A program made the position numbers and the translations under genes. From Puccinia triticina (Eukaryota > Basidiomycota > Pucciniomycetes > Pucciniales > Pucciniaceae), in NCBI RefSeq assembly GCF_026914185.1, contig NC_070565.1, forward strand, positions 3,658,001 to 3,722,000: a stretch of 64,000 bases of DNA, given 5' to 3'. Positions 1-11,809 of this stretch are shown in pieces. The notes beneath the pieces were generated by a model. That model was not told where the DNA came from. It ran no database searches and saw only the letters and a program-made list of their open reading frames with translations. Position 1 is the first letter of the stretch, and each line of letters begins with the position of its first letter.

Positions 1-2
1 GC

Positions 3-236
3 AAGAGTCAACTAGCGATTGTCGAGCAACTAGCCAAGAACCCGACAGCGTTCAAGGAGAAAGTGGCCAAGAAACAGAAGAAATCCAGCTCGACCAAGTC
101 GGCCACCACCGAGGCCGACAAGTCCACCAAATCTTTGGTCAACACCCGTAAGGCAATCAGGACTCTCACCGGGGGTAGGGGCGCTACTGCTTTGGAGAAC
201 CCTAAGCCACTTAAAAAGGCTAAGAAACGCCCATAA
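3..236 (+). CDS. C-terminal end of a Lys-rich protein (5' part outside window)
   Basis: The window opens inside an exon. The frame starting at base 3 is open for 77 codons and ends with TAA at 234-236. The peptide is very basic, with Lys-Lys and Lys-Ala-Lys-Lys-Arg clusters that could serve as nuclear or nucleolar targeting signals, and Ser/Thr-rich stretches between them. It ends Lys-Lys-Arg-Pro. I do not recognise the family from this tail. The chosen frame is favoured over the other frames by the regular Lys-rich composition, typical of C-terminal tails of ribosome-biogenesis or chromatin proteins, but this is only a guess. Confidence 0.6.
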   Translation, partial: KSQLAIVEQLAKNPTAFKEKVAKKQKKSSSTKSATTEADKSTKSLVNTRKAIRTLTGGRGATALENPKPLKKAKKRP

Positions 237-1001
237 AGACTCTATCTTATTGCTTTCTCTTTTCCCGCCCTCTCCCTTTTTCCGTTCTAGTTGTGACAAA
301 TATCGTCTTGTCAATCAGTTCGCTGTTACGTCAAGAAAATTGCAGAATTATCAAACTCAAACAGTGCGAAACAGATACATAGACAACTTTGATGGAGCAC
401 GCCGGCCCTTATGCGTGACATTCTTGAGAAACCACGTCTCACAATGTGATACGCTAAAACTACCAGCAGCGCGCGCTATCCGCTAGTCTAGTGTTGCGTA
501 ATTCCTGGCACAATGCTGTAGCGGTAGCGCCGCTACATACGCCACGCTAACGGGCGCTTCCAGGGCCACCCGCTATTTTAGCGGGTAAATAGCAGTGACA
601 GCGCTGATAGCGCCAATTGAGTTGCTTCTTTTTCTCCTGAAGCCCAACAGTGGTAGTGGGTAATCACTGACTGCTATGGGAAAACCCTGTCAGCTTTAGT
701 GTAGCTCTGATAGGCTATTTTAAGCTACCAACTGAAAGTAGATTGTAGAATAGGGGCCCACTGTCGCTTGTGTCAAGTTGGCCTACACACACACTCCAAT
801 ACAAGGGCTTGGCTGGCACAGCTTTCCCCCGGCAATGCCAGCAAAGGTCTTACATGCAAGACTACTGCTGATACCAAATTTCATAAATCAGCCTTGAAGG
901 ATTCAGGGTTATACATATGCTTCCGGAAAAAGTACAAACATTACAGAGCAATACTTTCTTTGCCATGAATTGATAGCTATTGTCTCATCAATCAGGTAGT
1001 T
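237..1001. repeat. Intergenic; degraded TAGCG/CGCTA palindromic-word repeat at about 465-625
   Basis: No gene is seen. Between about 465 and 625 the words TAGCG and CGCTA recur in both orientations, for example around 520-545 and 585-620. This resembles the intact element at 21765-22249. A CAATGCTG terminus-like motif lies at 511-518, but no matching opposite end or target-site duplication was found, so this is called a truncated copy. Confidence 0.5.
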
Positions 1002-1008
1002 GTACTAC

Positions 1009-1338
1009 CAATGGTGAAACGGTACGGTACATGTTTTGGTATGGCTTTTGAGTCCAATACACTGTATTGGTATTGGATCAAGTCACCAAACCAATCCAAT
1101 ACATGTGTGTTGTATCACCAATACATTCCAATAAAATACAATACAAGTGTATTGCTGGGAGGGGGTATTGGATTGAGCACCAATTGCCAAGAACAGGTGT
1201 TGTTTTTTTAGATACAATACACTGTATTGCATCTTTTTTTCAATACAATACATGGTATTGAATTCTGATGTATCAAAAAAACAATACAATATATAGTATT
1301 GGCCAATACTGCTCTTGTATTGTATTGTTTCACCGTTG
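1009..1338. mobile_element. MITE-like element with CAATAC/GTATTG interior and 7-bp TSD
   Basis: The element starts CAATGGTGAAAC and ends GTTTCACCGTTG, a terminal inverted repeat with one mismatch over 12 bp. It is bounded by direct repeats GTACTAC at 1002-1008 and 1339-1345. The interior is almost entirely the hexamer CAATAC and its complement GTATTG in irregular order, giving many short hairpins. No coding capacity is seen. A 7-8 bp duplication suggests a hAT-like or similar cut-and-paste transposase supplied in trans. Confidence 0.75.
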
Positions 1339-1539
1339 GTACTACATATATGTCAAACAAGTTTTAGAAACATCACAAAAAACAGGGAAATTTGTTCAGA
1401 CACTCTGATCCCTTGATAACACAGAGTTGCAGAAATACCTGAAGATTCATCCTAGGACAAACTTGCTCCACCAAAATCCTAACCACTAGAAGAAAATACT
1501 CTAGTTTAACATCTGATGTATTCTCACACAAAAAGCAGT

Positions 1540-3437
1540 ATGCACAAGATGGTTTCTCATGCTCTCAAGCTAACTGTTTATGGCGCGCTTGTTCTACTTG
1601 TTGTGGAATCATCAGTTCACTCTTACAAACCAAGATTGGCTAAAAGGTTGTACGAACTTGATGCTTATGGCAGATATCATTCGTGAGTGTCATTAATAGA
1701 GGAATCATTCTGTTCCATTTTGTTCTGATCTTTTAATATGTATATTTGGAATCAGATGTGCTGATCCATATCAATGGGCTAAGAAAGAATTGTAAGTTAA
1801 CTCAAGGGATATTAAAATTAATGGGAGGAGCTAACTTGAAATTATGGGCACCAGAGAGTCAGCAACAGTAAAAATCATGTATGTATACAAATAATTGAGA
1901 TTATTTGTAATTTTGGCAAACACTTGATTGATTGATTGATTGATTTTGTTTTCATCTCATCCATATATTACAATAGAGTCCCCACAGGGTCAAAAGAAGT
2001 GGAAGCTGGCACAGTTTCTAAACCAAACTTTGATGAATCTCTGGGATTGGGTGAGTGTGGCCTCAATCAAGTTACATTCTTTTCTTTATTTAAATTACAA
2101 ATGAATTGAAACCTCTTTTTAAAAAAAATCAGAGGAAGAAAACACAAATTGGGAAGAGGTGTATGTACCTCAGGCTCTAACACTATCAAAAAACAACCCA
2201 TATTGTAAATCTGATTTTGAAAACTAACCAATTGCAGTACTCCTGTGGAGTTTTATGATATTCTGTCTCATATCATACCCCTGCGCCAAAATAACTACAA
2301 GCTCAAGGGTAAGATAGGGTAAGTTTTATTCTCATTGTAAATTTTATGGTTTGAATTCCATTGAAATGGTGAATTGCTATGAACTAAATTTGACTGAAAT
2401 TTTGAAATCAAAGTGAAATGTTGAAGCGCACTCAAGAAAAAAATGTTAAGCTTGAGGTTGTTCTAAACAATATACTGGATATTATTTGTAAAAATGGATG
2501 GCTGGAGTGAACTTGTTTTACCAATTTCTCAAGACAACAAAAATATTGATTTCCTTTCAATTTGCTTGTCTTTTATCCAGGGAGTGTGTTCACCAATTTA
2601 TGATTGGCTCACCAAAGGATCTTGCAGTTGCATGGATGATGAATAAATTCAAGTATAGGTTAGTGTATCTGATAATGAAATGCCACAAGATTGAAAATGG
2701 GGCTGAAAAAGAAATTTTTGATGAAAATTTTATCAAGGAATGATACTCCTTCAATGAGGAAAGTTTACAATGGAATGAAATTAGAATTAAAAATGTCTCC
2801 TGAAGACTGGCCAGTTATTGAGATACTTGCAGAAATTAAAGGAGTTGGGAATTTAATTACCCGTTCCTCAGGACATTCATGGGATGAAAAATCTGTGGAA
2901 GACTTCATACAAGTTTATCACCTAGCTCCAAGTCTCTATTATTCTACATGTAAAGATGGTGAGTCCCAAAATAAGACCAAACATGTAATAATAAAAAATA
3001 AACAAAGCATGTCAAGGTAAATGATGAGCAAATTTGACAAATAATTAAACTCTCCTTTCCCTTTTTGAAAAATGAAAGTAAATTTAACTGCCCTTCAACA
3101 TGGAGATACCCAGTAAGCAGCCATGCACATGTGGAATCAAAATGAACATTGTTTGAGTGCTATGATCAAGCTGACACAAATAATTCTTTCAGAATCACAT
3201 CCAATTTTTTCACAATGCTGAAAAATGAAGGAAAATTTGATTCAGATGTGATCAAACAATTAGAGGAAAGTCTAAAGTAAGTCAAGTTTAATGGGGAAAA
3301 ATATTTCACAAGGATTTGGTAATGATGATCTGCATGGGTTTTTCAGAAAAATTGGTTGGAAAGCTGAAATATCTTTGAAGGGACCCCTATTGATGTATAC
3401 CCACAAGTGGCTCCTTCTCAATGCAAAAAAAGCTTGA
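1540..3437 (+). CDS. Predicted secreted protein, 289 aa, 10 exons, unknown family
   Basis: Model: join(1540..1682,1756..1791,1977..2050,2133..2160,2238..2318,2581..2658,2738..2958,3079..3112,3193..3276,3347..3437), 870 nt. Every junction keeps frame and uses GT-AG. The N terminus MHKMVSHALKLTVYG followed by ALVLLVVESS is a clear signal peptide, with likely cleavage near residues 28-29. The mature part is charged and has few cysteines. The weakest junction is the intron at 2659-2737, because its acceptor lacks a pyrimidine tract and the unspliced frame also stays open to 2743. If it is not an intron, the gene has a frameshift there. No known domain is recognised. A secreted, many-exon, AT-rich orphan gene fits an effector-type or cell-surface protein, but that is inference. 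Confidence 0.65.
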
Positions 3438-4732
3438 AGAAAATCATCCTTGATTGGGTTAAATTATTGAGCCATGATAAGAAATCATTCATTGTTACTA
3501 TTGATTCATTTTTTTATCCAGATTTCATCTAAACTATTCAGAAAACCATTTCTTTCACAAACTTCATACCAGAACTGATGTGATTTCAGCTATCCCTCTA
3601 TTTATATATTGTTTGCAAGTTTCTTTTTAAATATTCAAAATTTGGGCACTTGGTTTGTGATTTTATGTTTGGCTCAATCAGAGCTTAACTAATCTGCAAT
3701 TGTGTCTACTTAATTCACAGCCACAGAGTCAAAATCAAGGCACTTGTTTCACCAATTTCCTATCAATGTTCTTTGTCTCAATTTCACCAATTCAGCTTTC
3801 TGTTCAAAAATTTCTCATCTTCTCACATTTTTGGCTGAGATGCAAAACAAGATAGGCAAGCAAGAGTGATCTTCCAGCCCAATGAATGTCTATACAATAT
3901 ACTTTAACTTCCTTATGCATTTAATTCTACTGAAAGGTAGTTGGTGTATTGTTGGTTCATTACCATGAATACTCAAATCAGTGGGAGTCATGCCATACTG
4001 CTCACTAGTAACGCAGCCCAGCTTAGCTGTCATTGTTGATATCATGGATCTACAAGCATGTTTATCCCCTCAGGTGTCTTCTTTGAAATTTTTATATTCC
4101 AAAAATTTATTGCCAGTTGCTTTTTGAGATTGAAGCCACGAGACCAACACCTTTGAAAGAGAATATTCAGTTCTCTCATTTTCCTCTTGGGCAAGGGGAA
4201 AGGTGCAGTGATGTGGACATCAGAGGAAGTTGAAAAAGCTCCCAGCCAAATGGGTCATATTGACACTGCCAAAAAGTGGTGATAATTTACCCGCTTGCCC
4301 TTTGAAACAATGGGACTTGTGTCAACTTAGAGAACAACGGAAGTCTCAGACCCATCGCTGCAAACCAATATTTTCAAGTGGTTTTCATGGTGACAGCGTT
4401 GCCCTAGGTTTTTTCAAAGGTTTTTACAAACGCTGCGTGAGAGAGAACTTGCACATAATTGCACTGAAAACACTAAACATGTTTTCAAAAACCATTTCAT
4501 AACCAGCAATGTTTGATCAAATCAGTTGCACTAAACTTTTCCTTGCAGCCATGGTGTACCAAATCTCAGTTCAACATGTGAAAACATGAGGCTAGACGTG
4601 TCATGAGGCCGTTGAGTTATTTTCCTTTGTAAAGCCAAGGATCCTCATGTGAAGCACTTGCATCAGAATTTCTTTTAGCTTAGCTACCTAGTCTGGGCAG
4701 TAATACACAAATCATACATGTACAAGGAAGTT
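3438..4732. other. AT-rich intergenic region, no gene recognised
   Basis: This is AT-rich sequence between the secreted-protein gene and the convergent TXNDC17-like gene. A 90-codon open frame at 4230-4502 has no recognisable features and is probably chance. No tRNA or repeat structure is seen. Confidence 0.5.
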
Positions 4733-5580
4733 TTAGGCCAGAAAGTCCAACAATTTCTTGAAATCATTGGCGTCGTTTTCGACTAATCGATGTTGATCAT
4801 TAACGGCGATCTCCTTTCCATGGTGTTGATTGTGCGAAAAAAGGGTGATTCGGAGGGATGAGTGTCTGGTGGAAGAGATGCGAGAATAGATAGAGGACGA
4901 AAGGGGACGAGCTTACGGAATTGAGGTTGGTATTGGATGGAGGACTAGGACAAAGTTTGAGGACCGTTGGGATCTTGGTCAGGTTCCAGGGAGAGCGTCG
5001 GAATGGGTTCTCGGGATCCTTCCATCTATACCAATACGTCGGGGTCGAAATAGGAAGTAACCAGAAGCAAAAGAAGAACCCAGTTTCATCAATATACCAA
5101 ACAACGGGGAAACAACCAAAATGATGGAGAGAGAAAAGAAGCTCACTGATCGCGGTCACCGACATACACATACACCAAATGGTGCCCGGTTTGACCCGAT
5201 GGTTGGTCGGGACCACTGCTACTAGAAGGAGTGGTGATCGACTCGAGGTCTTGGTATTTAAGAACATTGCTGAGATTGGTTTCCATTTCTTCGCAATCCG
5301 GACACCACATCTTGCCCGTCCTACATGCAGATATACGCATACCAAAATCAGAAAAGTAGCAGTCAGATGAGAGTCGTGATAGAAGGAGATGCTCCAAATT
5401 CCAATCTCACTCAGGGTTTCGCGAGGACCAAAAAATGAGCACTAGACGGTCGCGCTCGGCGTGTTGCTGGACGAACTGGACCAACTTGTCGAGTTCAGAT
5501 ATCGTAAAAGTTGTACTGTTCGATGCCGAGCTTCCTCCTTCCTTCGAAGGTCCGAGTAAGCTGTCTGGTACCAATAACAT
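4733..5580 (-). CDS. Thioredoxin-like protein of the TXNDC17/Clot (TRP14) family, 177 aa
   Basis: Model: complement(join(4733..4813,4917..5025,5147..5320,5411..5580)), 534 nt. The core matches the Clot/TRP14 family in order: an opening alpha/beta segment (LDKLVQFVQQHAERDRLVL), the redox motif W-C-P-D-C at residues 62-66, a beta strand LVYVYVGDR, and the conserved block WKDPENPFR..PWNLTKIPT. Family members are cytosolic disulfide reductases acting on small substrates such as cystine or peroxidases. About 30 Ser/Thr-rich residues precede the core, and a Ser-rich insertion follows the active site, so it is longer than the ~120-residue animal protein. The start codon is the first Met in frame with the core. 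The last intron acceptor at 4814 is weak. An alternative acceptor would give a different short C terminus ending near 4800. Confidence 0.85.
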
Positions 5581-5989
5581 TCTTGGATTCTGTGCGTGTG
5601 GTCCTTCGTTCGTTCGAAGTTTAGCTTGGTGGGTATTTTTGAAATGAAACTCGGCGAGATATGGCAGAATGCACTCGTATAAGCGTGCACTCTTACAAGC
5701 GGAGATTGAGCGCCGTCGGGGACAAAAGCCAAGGTGAGGGGGGGCACAGCGAGAAGCTCCGAAATGACGTCAATGTTCCTGTTGACCAAGTTCAAAATCA
5801 TCATCGAGATACTGGAGAACCCTAACTTGAAAACCTTTCAAAAACATTTCTCGGGAGATTTTTAAGCTTCACGGCATTCATACACCGGTAAAAAATGTAC
5901 ACACGTGGCCAAAAGTAGGTCGAACGACCAACACAGATCAAGCGTGGTTGGAACCCCAGACGGATTCGAACGCTCCCAAGCGTGTTTAG

Positions 5990-5991
<2 letters not shown>

Positions 5992-6060
<69 letters not shown>

Positions 6061-6061
6061 A
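5992..6061 (-). tRNA. tRNA-Gly(GCC)
   Basis: On the minus strand the acceptor stem is seven perfect pairs (GCGTTGT with ACAACGC). The anticodon arm closes a 7-base loop TTGCCAT, giving anticodon GCC for glycine. The T arm is AGGGG-TTCGACT-CCCCT with perfect pairing. The D arm is weakly paired. Length is 70 nt, with no intron. Pol III transcription from the internal boxes is expected. Confidence 0.85.
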
Positions 6062-6473
6062 TGCTTGTACTCCAGAAAATAGAGGTTACAGACCGTGGAC
6101 TAGTTACTGGGCTGCAATCAATAATCTAGATGAGGAGGACTTGACCTGAGTGTAACGTCTTCACGACCCCAGAAAACTCCCGTAGCTGGGTTTGGCCAGG
6201 TCTAGGCACTTTATGGCCCTCTTGATCAATGAGTTGAAAAAATCTGGTACATTACGACGTGGGAACCTTTGTTTATATAACAAGTGGAAGAAGTCCTTTG
6301 AGATCACAAGTAGAGATGAAAGTCCTACGGATTTCTAGTATCATGTTGTATCTGAACAGAACTAATTGTTGTGTTGCTTGGAAGGAGAGTGTGTTTTTCT
6401 TTCGACATAACGAGTGTGTGTTTTGACCAAATCCTGTTTTTCCAGCGGGGATCGTACAAGAGCTTGACACCAG

Positions 6474-9181
6474 TTAAACCCGAGCGCAATAAGTATCAAA
6501 ACATTTTTGACATTGTTTTGTTCGTGCTTGTGAATTTCGTTGGAGTTGGTGGTCAATCAGGGCACATGCCAGACAAGCGGGCCACTCTTTATCCCCCTTG
6601 CCTGGCGCATTCTGCGATGCTATTGCTAGTCCGTTTTCGAAAAATTCTTCCAATCGTTCTTTCTGCAAAGCCAATGTTTTGCGTTGGTATCGGATACTTC
6701 GGGGAAAAGATGAAAGGTGAAGAGTCTTCCTCACCGAGTATGTTGTTTCCTTAGTTGGAACATTCGTCTTTCCCACCATGTAGTAGTTTGGCAGATAAAT
6801 TATCAGCGGAGTCTTCGTTCCCGCATCACAACCAAAGAATGTTGGTCGTTCATGGTATCCCGCTTTGGAGAAGCTTCCGTCATAAGGATTGGGAATCCTT
6901 CCAAAACAGAGTGCTGTATGTGAGTGACCAGTTTTTTTCTCAAAGCACCATTAAATCTGACTGACTTTGGCATTGGATATCCCTTGAAATCTGGCTGTAA
7001 TGTTTTCGAGTAAATGGTGAAAAGCGCAGTGCCATTCGGGTCTGCGTGGACGAAGTAATGTCAGCTTCATAAACTCAATCCGAAATTTTTAAATTTCGAG
7101 GTGAGTTGGAAAACTGACATCCGTATTGAGATGGGTCGGATGGCTGGAGACCATCGGCACTCTGGTGAAAATGAAAGAAAAATTAAGCCCAATTCATTAG
7201 GTTTCCCGACTGCTACTTAGAGGGTAAGTATAGTGCGAAGATAACTGACTGAGTCCACTGCGAAGATAACATCAACTTTACGAGATGGTTGAAGAAATGG
7301 AAAAAGCGGGACGTTTTCCATTATCAATCCACAGTCGGCGATGAGCAGCATGTCCCGATTAGCGTCTTGAAATTTTCCGTCTTTCCCTAAGCCTTGGAAG
7401 GTATTTGGTACCTGTATCGGACGAGTAGTGTTATTATTGGCCAGAAAGGGTTGGAAACTTGCTAAAAATGTAAAGCTTATGAACCTTTCCTTCCCAAGAA
7501 TCGTCATCCACGACTTTGTCCAGCACTCTTATGAATGAAGGAAGATAGTTTATGTTGGGATCATCCGCAGCAGAGTAGATATTACTAGACAAGCCCATGA
7601 CGAATCTGAATCAGATGTCGGTAGAAATCAGTTGGATACACTGTGAATCAAAGAAGAAAGTGGAGGGATGGCTACCCCGCATTATCGAAGCCTTTCACAC
7701 AGCTTGAAGTCGATGGGCTTTTGTAGGCCTCGGGGGGAGAACCGAGGTAGTCGATTGGTATCGAAACGTTAAGATAAGGATGCCAGACACCGAATTCTTC
7801 AGGTGTGAATTCGTCTGTCACCAGATGGTTCCATCAATGTGCGGGTCCAAACGTTAAGATTCCAATTGTGGACTCACATATAGGGGTCTCTGGGGTGAAC
7901 GCTGTTTTCTTCTCTGGCCGGCTTGTGGCGATCGCCATAACAAAAGGGGCGCTCCGCTCCTTGTATCCCGACGTTTGCCTGATCGAAGACCAGAGAACCG
8001 CTTGGCCTGTCTTGGGGTCCTTATTACTCGGATCGTTTCTTGAATCAACCAAAGATATGCGAGCACTTTTGTGAGCACTGAAGGACAGGGATGTTTTTGA
8101 TGCTTGGGATGTGCTCACATGAAATGTCGATTCAAAAGTATAGCCCAAGCGCTGAGAGTCGAAGAAAGATGTGTGGGGGTTATCGTTCATGAGTGTTGGC
8201 CTATAATCTTGGCAGTTGTTAGGTATGAAAGGATACTTACTCTACAACACTAGTGGGAAACCCAGCTTGTGTCTTCTTTTTCACTATTTTGTAGACTTTG
8301 AGAAAGTGCTTGGCAACGTTCCAGTCCCACAAATCATTTTCTTCATCTAGCCTCCAGTTGAGGGTGGAAACACGGGGAAAGTTCGAGGTAGCCTTTCGTA
8401 CGAAGGCCAGCATAAACATCGTATAAGCTACATGGGTCATAAAACTAGTCCAGGGCATATCTTACCCAAGAGCCAAGCAACCAACTAGATCTACAGACGA
8501 TAAAAAAGTTAGTGATTAAAACGAGAACTGGTGAAATTCGATATTCAAATTGAGAAGGCTCGGAGTGTTCCGTAATTTGGCTCTCACCCAGATACGCCTG
8601 CTACGTAATTTGCTAGTTGAAGAATGCCGCCCACTTTGTCCTCTTTTGCCTTATCATTCCTTATGTCAAAGGCTTCGAGGATCGATGCCGCAACACACAA
8701 AGCACGCGCACCACCGCCACTCAAGGAAAACGCCAAGTTAGGGAGTGTCTCTCCGGCCCGACCGCCGCTGCTTTGCGCTTTGGAAAGAAACGATTTGACG
8801 TCGAAGTCTTTTAATCCCACTCGGCCTAGGTATTCCTCCCATAGGGGTATCGATTGTGCTGCTCTCGTGTTGACATAGTCCGACTCGGCCTTTCCAAGTG
8901 GTGCCTGAAATTTTCCTCGCAGGAAATTTTTAAGATCTCCTCTTGTGACGCATGCTAAATCTGAGTGATGTAAGGGTGCACACCTCAGCTTGGTCCGGTC
9001 GCCTGGTGAAAAAGTCAGTCGGACAGCGGTCTACGACTGGTGCGTAGTTTCCCGAGGGGGAGTTCGAGATTGCTGCGTCTCTTCGAACAAGGTGCTTGCG
9101 GTTCAAATTGTAAGCTTTCGAGGGAACTACTGTAAGGTACAAAAGGCACCAGAGGTAGCCCAAACAGTGAGCCCGTGTCAT
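6474..9181 (-). CDS. PLB1-like: Secreted phospholipase B / lysophospholipase (fungal cPLA2-type), 592 aa, 13 exons
   Basis: Model: complement(join(6474..6662,6735..6897,6966..7041,7119..7161,7250..7411,7485..7605,7676..7814,7878..8038,8119..8151,8241..8392,8466..8490,8588..8904,8984..9181)), 1779 nt. The N terminus has a signal peptide (MTRAHCLGYLWCLLYLTVVP). Family landmarks occur in order: CP near the start of the mature protein, FSLSGGGARAL (oxyanion loop with conserved Arg), the nucleophile elbow G-V-S-G-S-S-W with Ser171, YEFTPEEFG, CVKGFDNAGF, the catalytic Asp region, KVDVIFAVDSSAD, RPTFFGCD, and a Cys-rich C terminus WPACLACA..QCQKCF. Fungal members hydrolyse both acyl chains of phospholipids outside the cell. 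The usual D-G-G around the catalytic Asp reads D-C-G here. Exons of 25, 33 and 43 nt are needed to keep homology. Reading through introns would give several stops, so the gene looks intact only when spliced. The chosen start is the first Met of the signal peptide. Confidence 0.88.
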
Positions 9182-10733
9182 TTGTTTTTTCTTCGGCTGT
9201 ACTGAGGAGCAGTCGATATAGGTCGAAGTTTAGGAAAAATGCATCGGCAATGGATGGTGAAAATGTGGCGAAAGACGATGGGGCTTCGGGCAGTTGCTGC
9301 AAAGGAACGAGGCTTATCAACCGAAGCTTCAGGCATCACCACGCCTCCATCCCCTTTTACGCTTCTGTCGTCGGTTAACCCCTCGAATGTTTCAGTTAGA
9401 CCATGGCCAATATTGTCTGGACCGATACAGATTTCCGGGCATTATTTGCCTGCGTTGTCAGATGTTTGCAAGGGGAAGAAGGTCTTCATTAATTCCGGCC
9501 ACTTGTACCGTTTTCTTACTGTCCTTGAAGCTCAAGAATCCACGGGTAGTGTTTCAGAAGGTCTTCCATTTAAGGCTGCGGCTGTGACACGGTGTTCCGG
9601 AAGGGACATGGGGGTCTTCTGGATCCCCAGACCCTGAAATGCCCTGGGGTACCCCAGAGCCCCGAGTTAAACCCTTCAAGATATTGCTGCTCACAGGGCA
9701 CATGGTATGGTGGTCTGGTATGCCTATGTCTATGGCTGATGGATCAATCTATTAGGGCTGAGAGGTGTGTGTGATGCTGGAAGCCAAGGAATTTCGCCCA
9801 TTGAACCGACTTCACCTTCACACAAGACCTCGGCCAATCGAACAATATCAAGCAGCGTTTGTGCCTCAAGACTTCAAGAGATGGTACCAAGAGGTACCAC
9901 TACCAAGCCATTGATGGTCAATCCTTTTTCTCAACTTTATCTTTTCGATTTGAGCTCAATCCCAAAATTGTTCCTCAGCGTGCGTCCAATATGATACATA
10001 CCGCTATGGAAAACGTGAAAAAGAAACCACCTCTAGACACCGTCTCCACCTCTCTCCGTCCTGTGGTTTGGGGTGCACAGAGGTGACCGGATGCCCCCCA
10101 CCCGGGTTCGACACCCCGGGGCTTCAAGGTGGAGCCACTGGACTGGAGATTCTTGCTTGCAATTATCCCCCAAAAGAAAATTGGACCTTTGGGTGGAGAA
10201 GATCTATAATCAATTTTGTGAAAGTAAAACCTCAGCTGTACTGAGCATGTGGAGCAAATGTGGAGCAAAGAACAAACTTTTCACAACCTGATCACAATGG
10301 ATTTCTATTCAGACTGGCAATATTTGGGGTGGTGCTGAGCATGCTCAGTTATTCCATTTTTTCCCCAACCCAAATGTAATATTTTTCTTGGGGCACACTT
10401 GCAAATGATTGTAGTGAGTTGGCGGGTTGTAAATATGTATGAAAAGAATGGTGTGCATGGTATATAATCCTTTGAGACCATTGGATCTTGAAGCTGAAAG
10501 AGGATTAAGGTGGCTTGCATACATTCTTAGACCCCAATTTTTTGTGGACTGATAATAAAGGCCTTAAAATGGGCTCCCAAGTTTTTTTTAAAAAAATTCT
10601 GTAGTGAACCTCCCTATTATAAGGCTTTCAAACAGACTCACAGAGCATATATATACATTACCTCCAATTCAGTTATAACAGTATCAGTCTTCTCAATGTT
10701 TGCATGTACACAGCTATCTCTCATTGTGAGGAT
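9182..10733. other. Intergenic region upstream of phospholipase B; small dispersed repeat at 10550-10625
   Basis: No gene is recognised. The short open frames here lack family features. A segment at about 10550-10625 (around GATAATAAAGGCCTTAAAAT and a following gaacctccc motif) resembles sequence at 49565-49630 and its inverted copy near 60420-60480, so it is a dispersed repeat. Around 10095-10130 a GGGTTCGACACCCC motif resembles a tRNA T-arm/box B, but no matching box A or cloverleaf was found. Confidence 0.4.
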
Positions 10734-10910
10734 CACTGGAGGACTTCCTGTTGATCTGGAAAGTCAGATCTGAGCCAACAGATTTCAGATTTTGCAGGGA
10801 AATCTAGGTGCCCAAAGATCCCTGAAGTGATCCAGAGTTCCAGATTTCCGGTTTCCCTGAGAAATCCAAAATTCCAGATTTATTCAAAGGCAACTCAAAG
10901 TCCTCCACTG
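10734..10910. mobile_element. Foldback element with AAATCTGGA/TCCAGATTT words
   Basis: The ends CACTGGAGGACTT and (reverse complement) CAGTGGAGGACTT form an inverted repeat, followed on both sides by a conserved GTTG. The interior repeats the word TCCAGATTT and its complement, for example at 10836-10845 and 10871-10880. No clear target-site duplication remains. It is non-coding and about 177 bp. Confidence 0.5.
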
Positions 10911-11809
10911 CTTAAACAAACCCATGAATTGCTTTCTTTTGCAAGCAGGAGGACATGAGTTCTGAAATTTAGGTGAGGAAAAGATGGCCAGTTTGACTCT
11001 ACACCAAACTCCATCCAAGTTCTTCACCATCAATGCTACCCAGTGTTTCTTCAATTTTTTTTTATTGAGGCCCAGGATAGATAGAGTGGTTCCAAGAAAT
11101 TTTATTTTGTTTTTTGGATCCAATAATTCAGATTGGCTTATGATAGCTTTGGCAGATGAGAATCAGATGATTGATCCTCTGCTGGGATTCATTCACATTT
11201 CAAGAAGATAGAGAGCCTGAGGAGCAGGTCCTCTTTGCAAGGTAAGATAAGCTATTGATTCACTTTTTGATCAATTTGTTCTTTCCGTTATTGAACGGGG
11301 TTTCCTCCAGGACTTGTTCAAACCCCATTCCTTTCTTCTTTTTTTTTTATCTGGCATGATATGTTGTTGTGCAGCCCTGTTACTGGTGTTAATAGTAGTT
11401 TATGAATAATCTGAGGGATGGATTAATGTGGCAGGGCATTCCCGTTGTGCTTGAGCAGCTTGATTTGTTTCTGCTGGTGAAAGTTTTTGTGTTGCATGCA
11501 CAGTGCAGATATCGGAGCTGAGTGGGCTGGGCAGGCGGGGACGTCGTTCGGACGGGGCGGGCCGGCTGAGTGTGTGTGTTTTTTTCTCCCAGGGTCGCCA
11601 GTTGACCGAGCTTGATGCCCGTCCGAGCCAGGGCGAGCCCTCCGCCTCTTCTTGCCTTCGCTCCCCCTCCGCATAACAAAACCAACGACCACCCTTACAC
11701 ACCCCGAACACACACACACACACAACACAACACATAAGACACAACACACAATAAAATAAATAAATAAATAAAAAATAATAGCAACAAAAACATAACACAA
11801 GTCTGGAGG
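10911..11809 (+). promoter_or_regulatory. Intergenic and 5' region of the RSC4-like gene with CA and ATAA microsatellites
   Basis: No gene is recognised. Immediately upstream of the ATG lie a CA-rich tract (about 11700-11740) and an ATAA/AAAT tract (about 11750-11785), which look like 5' UTR or promoter low-complexity sequence. No definite TATA box is assigned. Confidence 0.35.

Noticed and set aside
5940..5991. Second tRNA-like segment (GATTCGAAC) beside tRNA-Gly
   Set aside because: The apparent T-stem does not pair and no acceptor or anticodon arm is found.
9085..9637. Plus-strand frames at 8990-9637
   Set aside because: They overlap the minus-strand phospholipase B start or its promoter and show no family motif.
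10095..10130. Possible tRNA gene or SINE box B (GGGTTCGACACCCC)
   Set aside because: No box A at proper distance and no cloverleaf.
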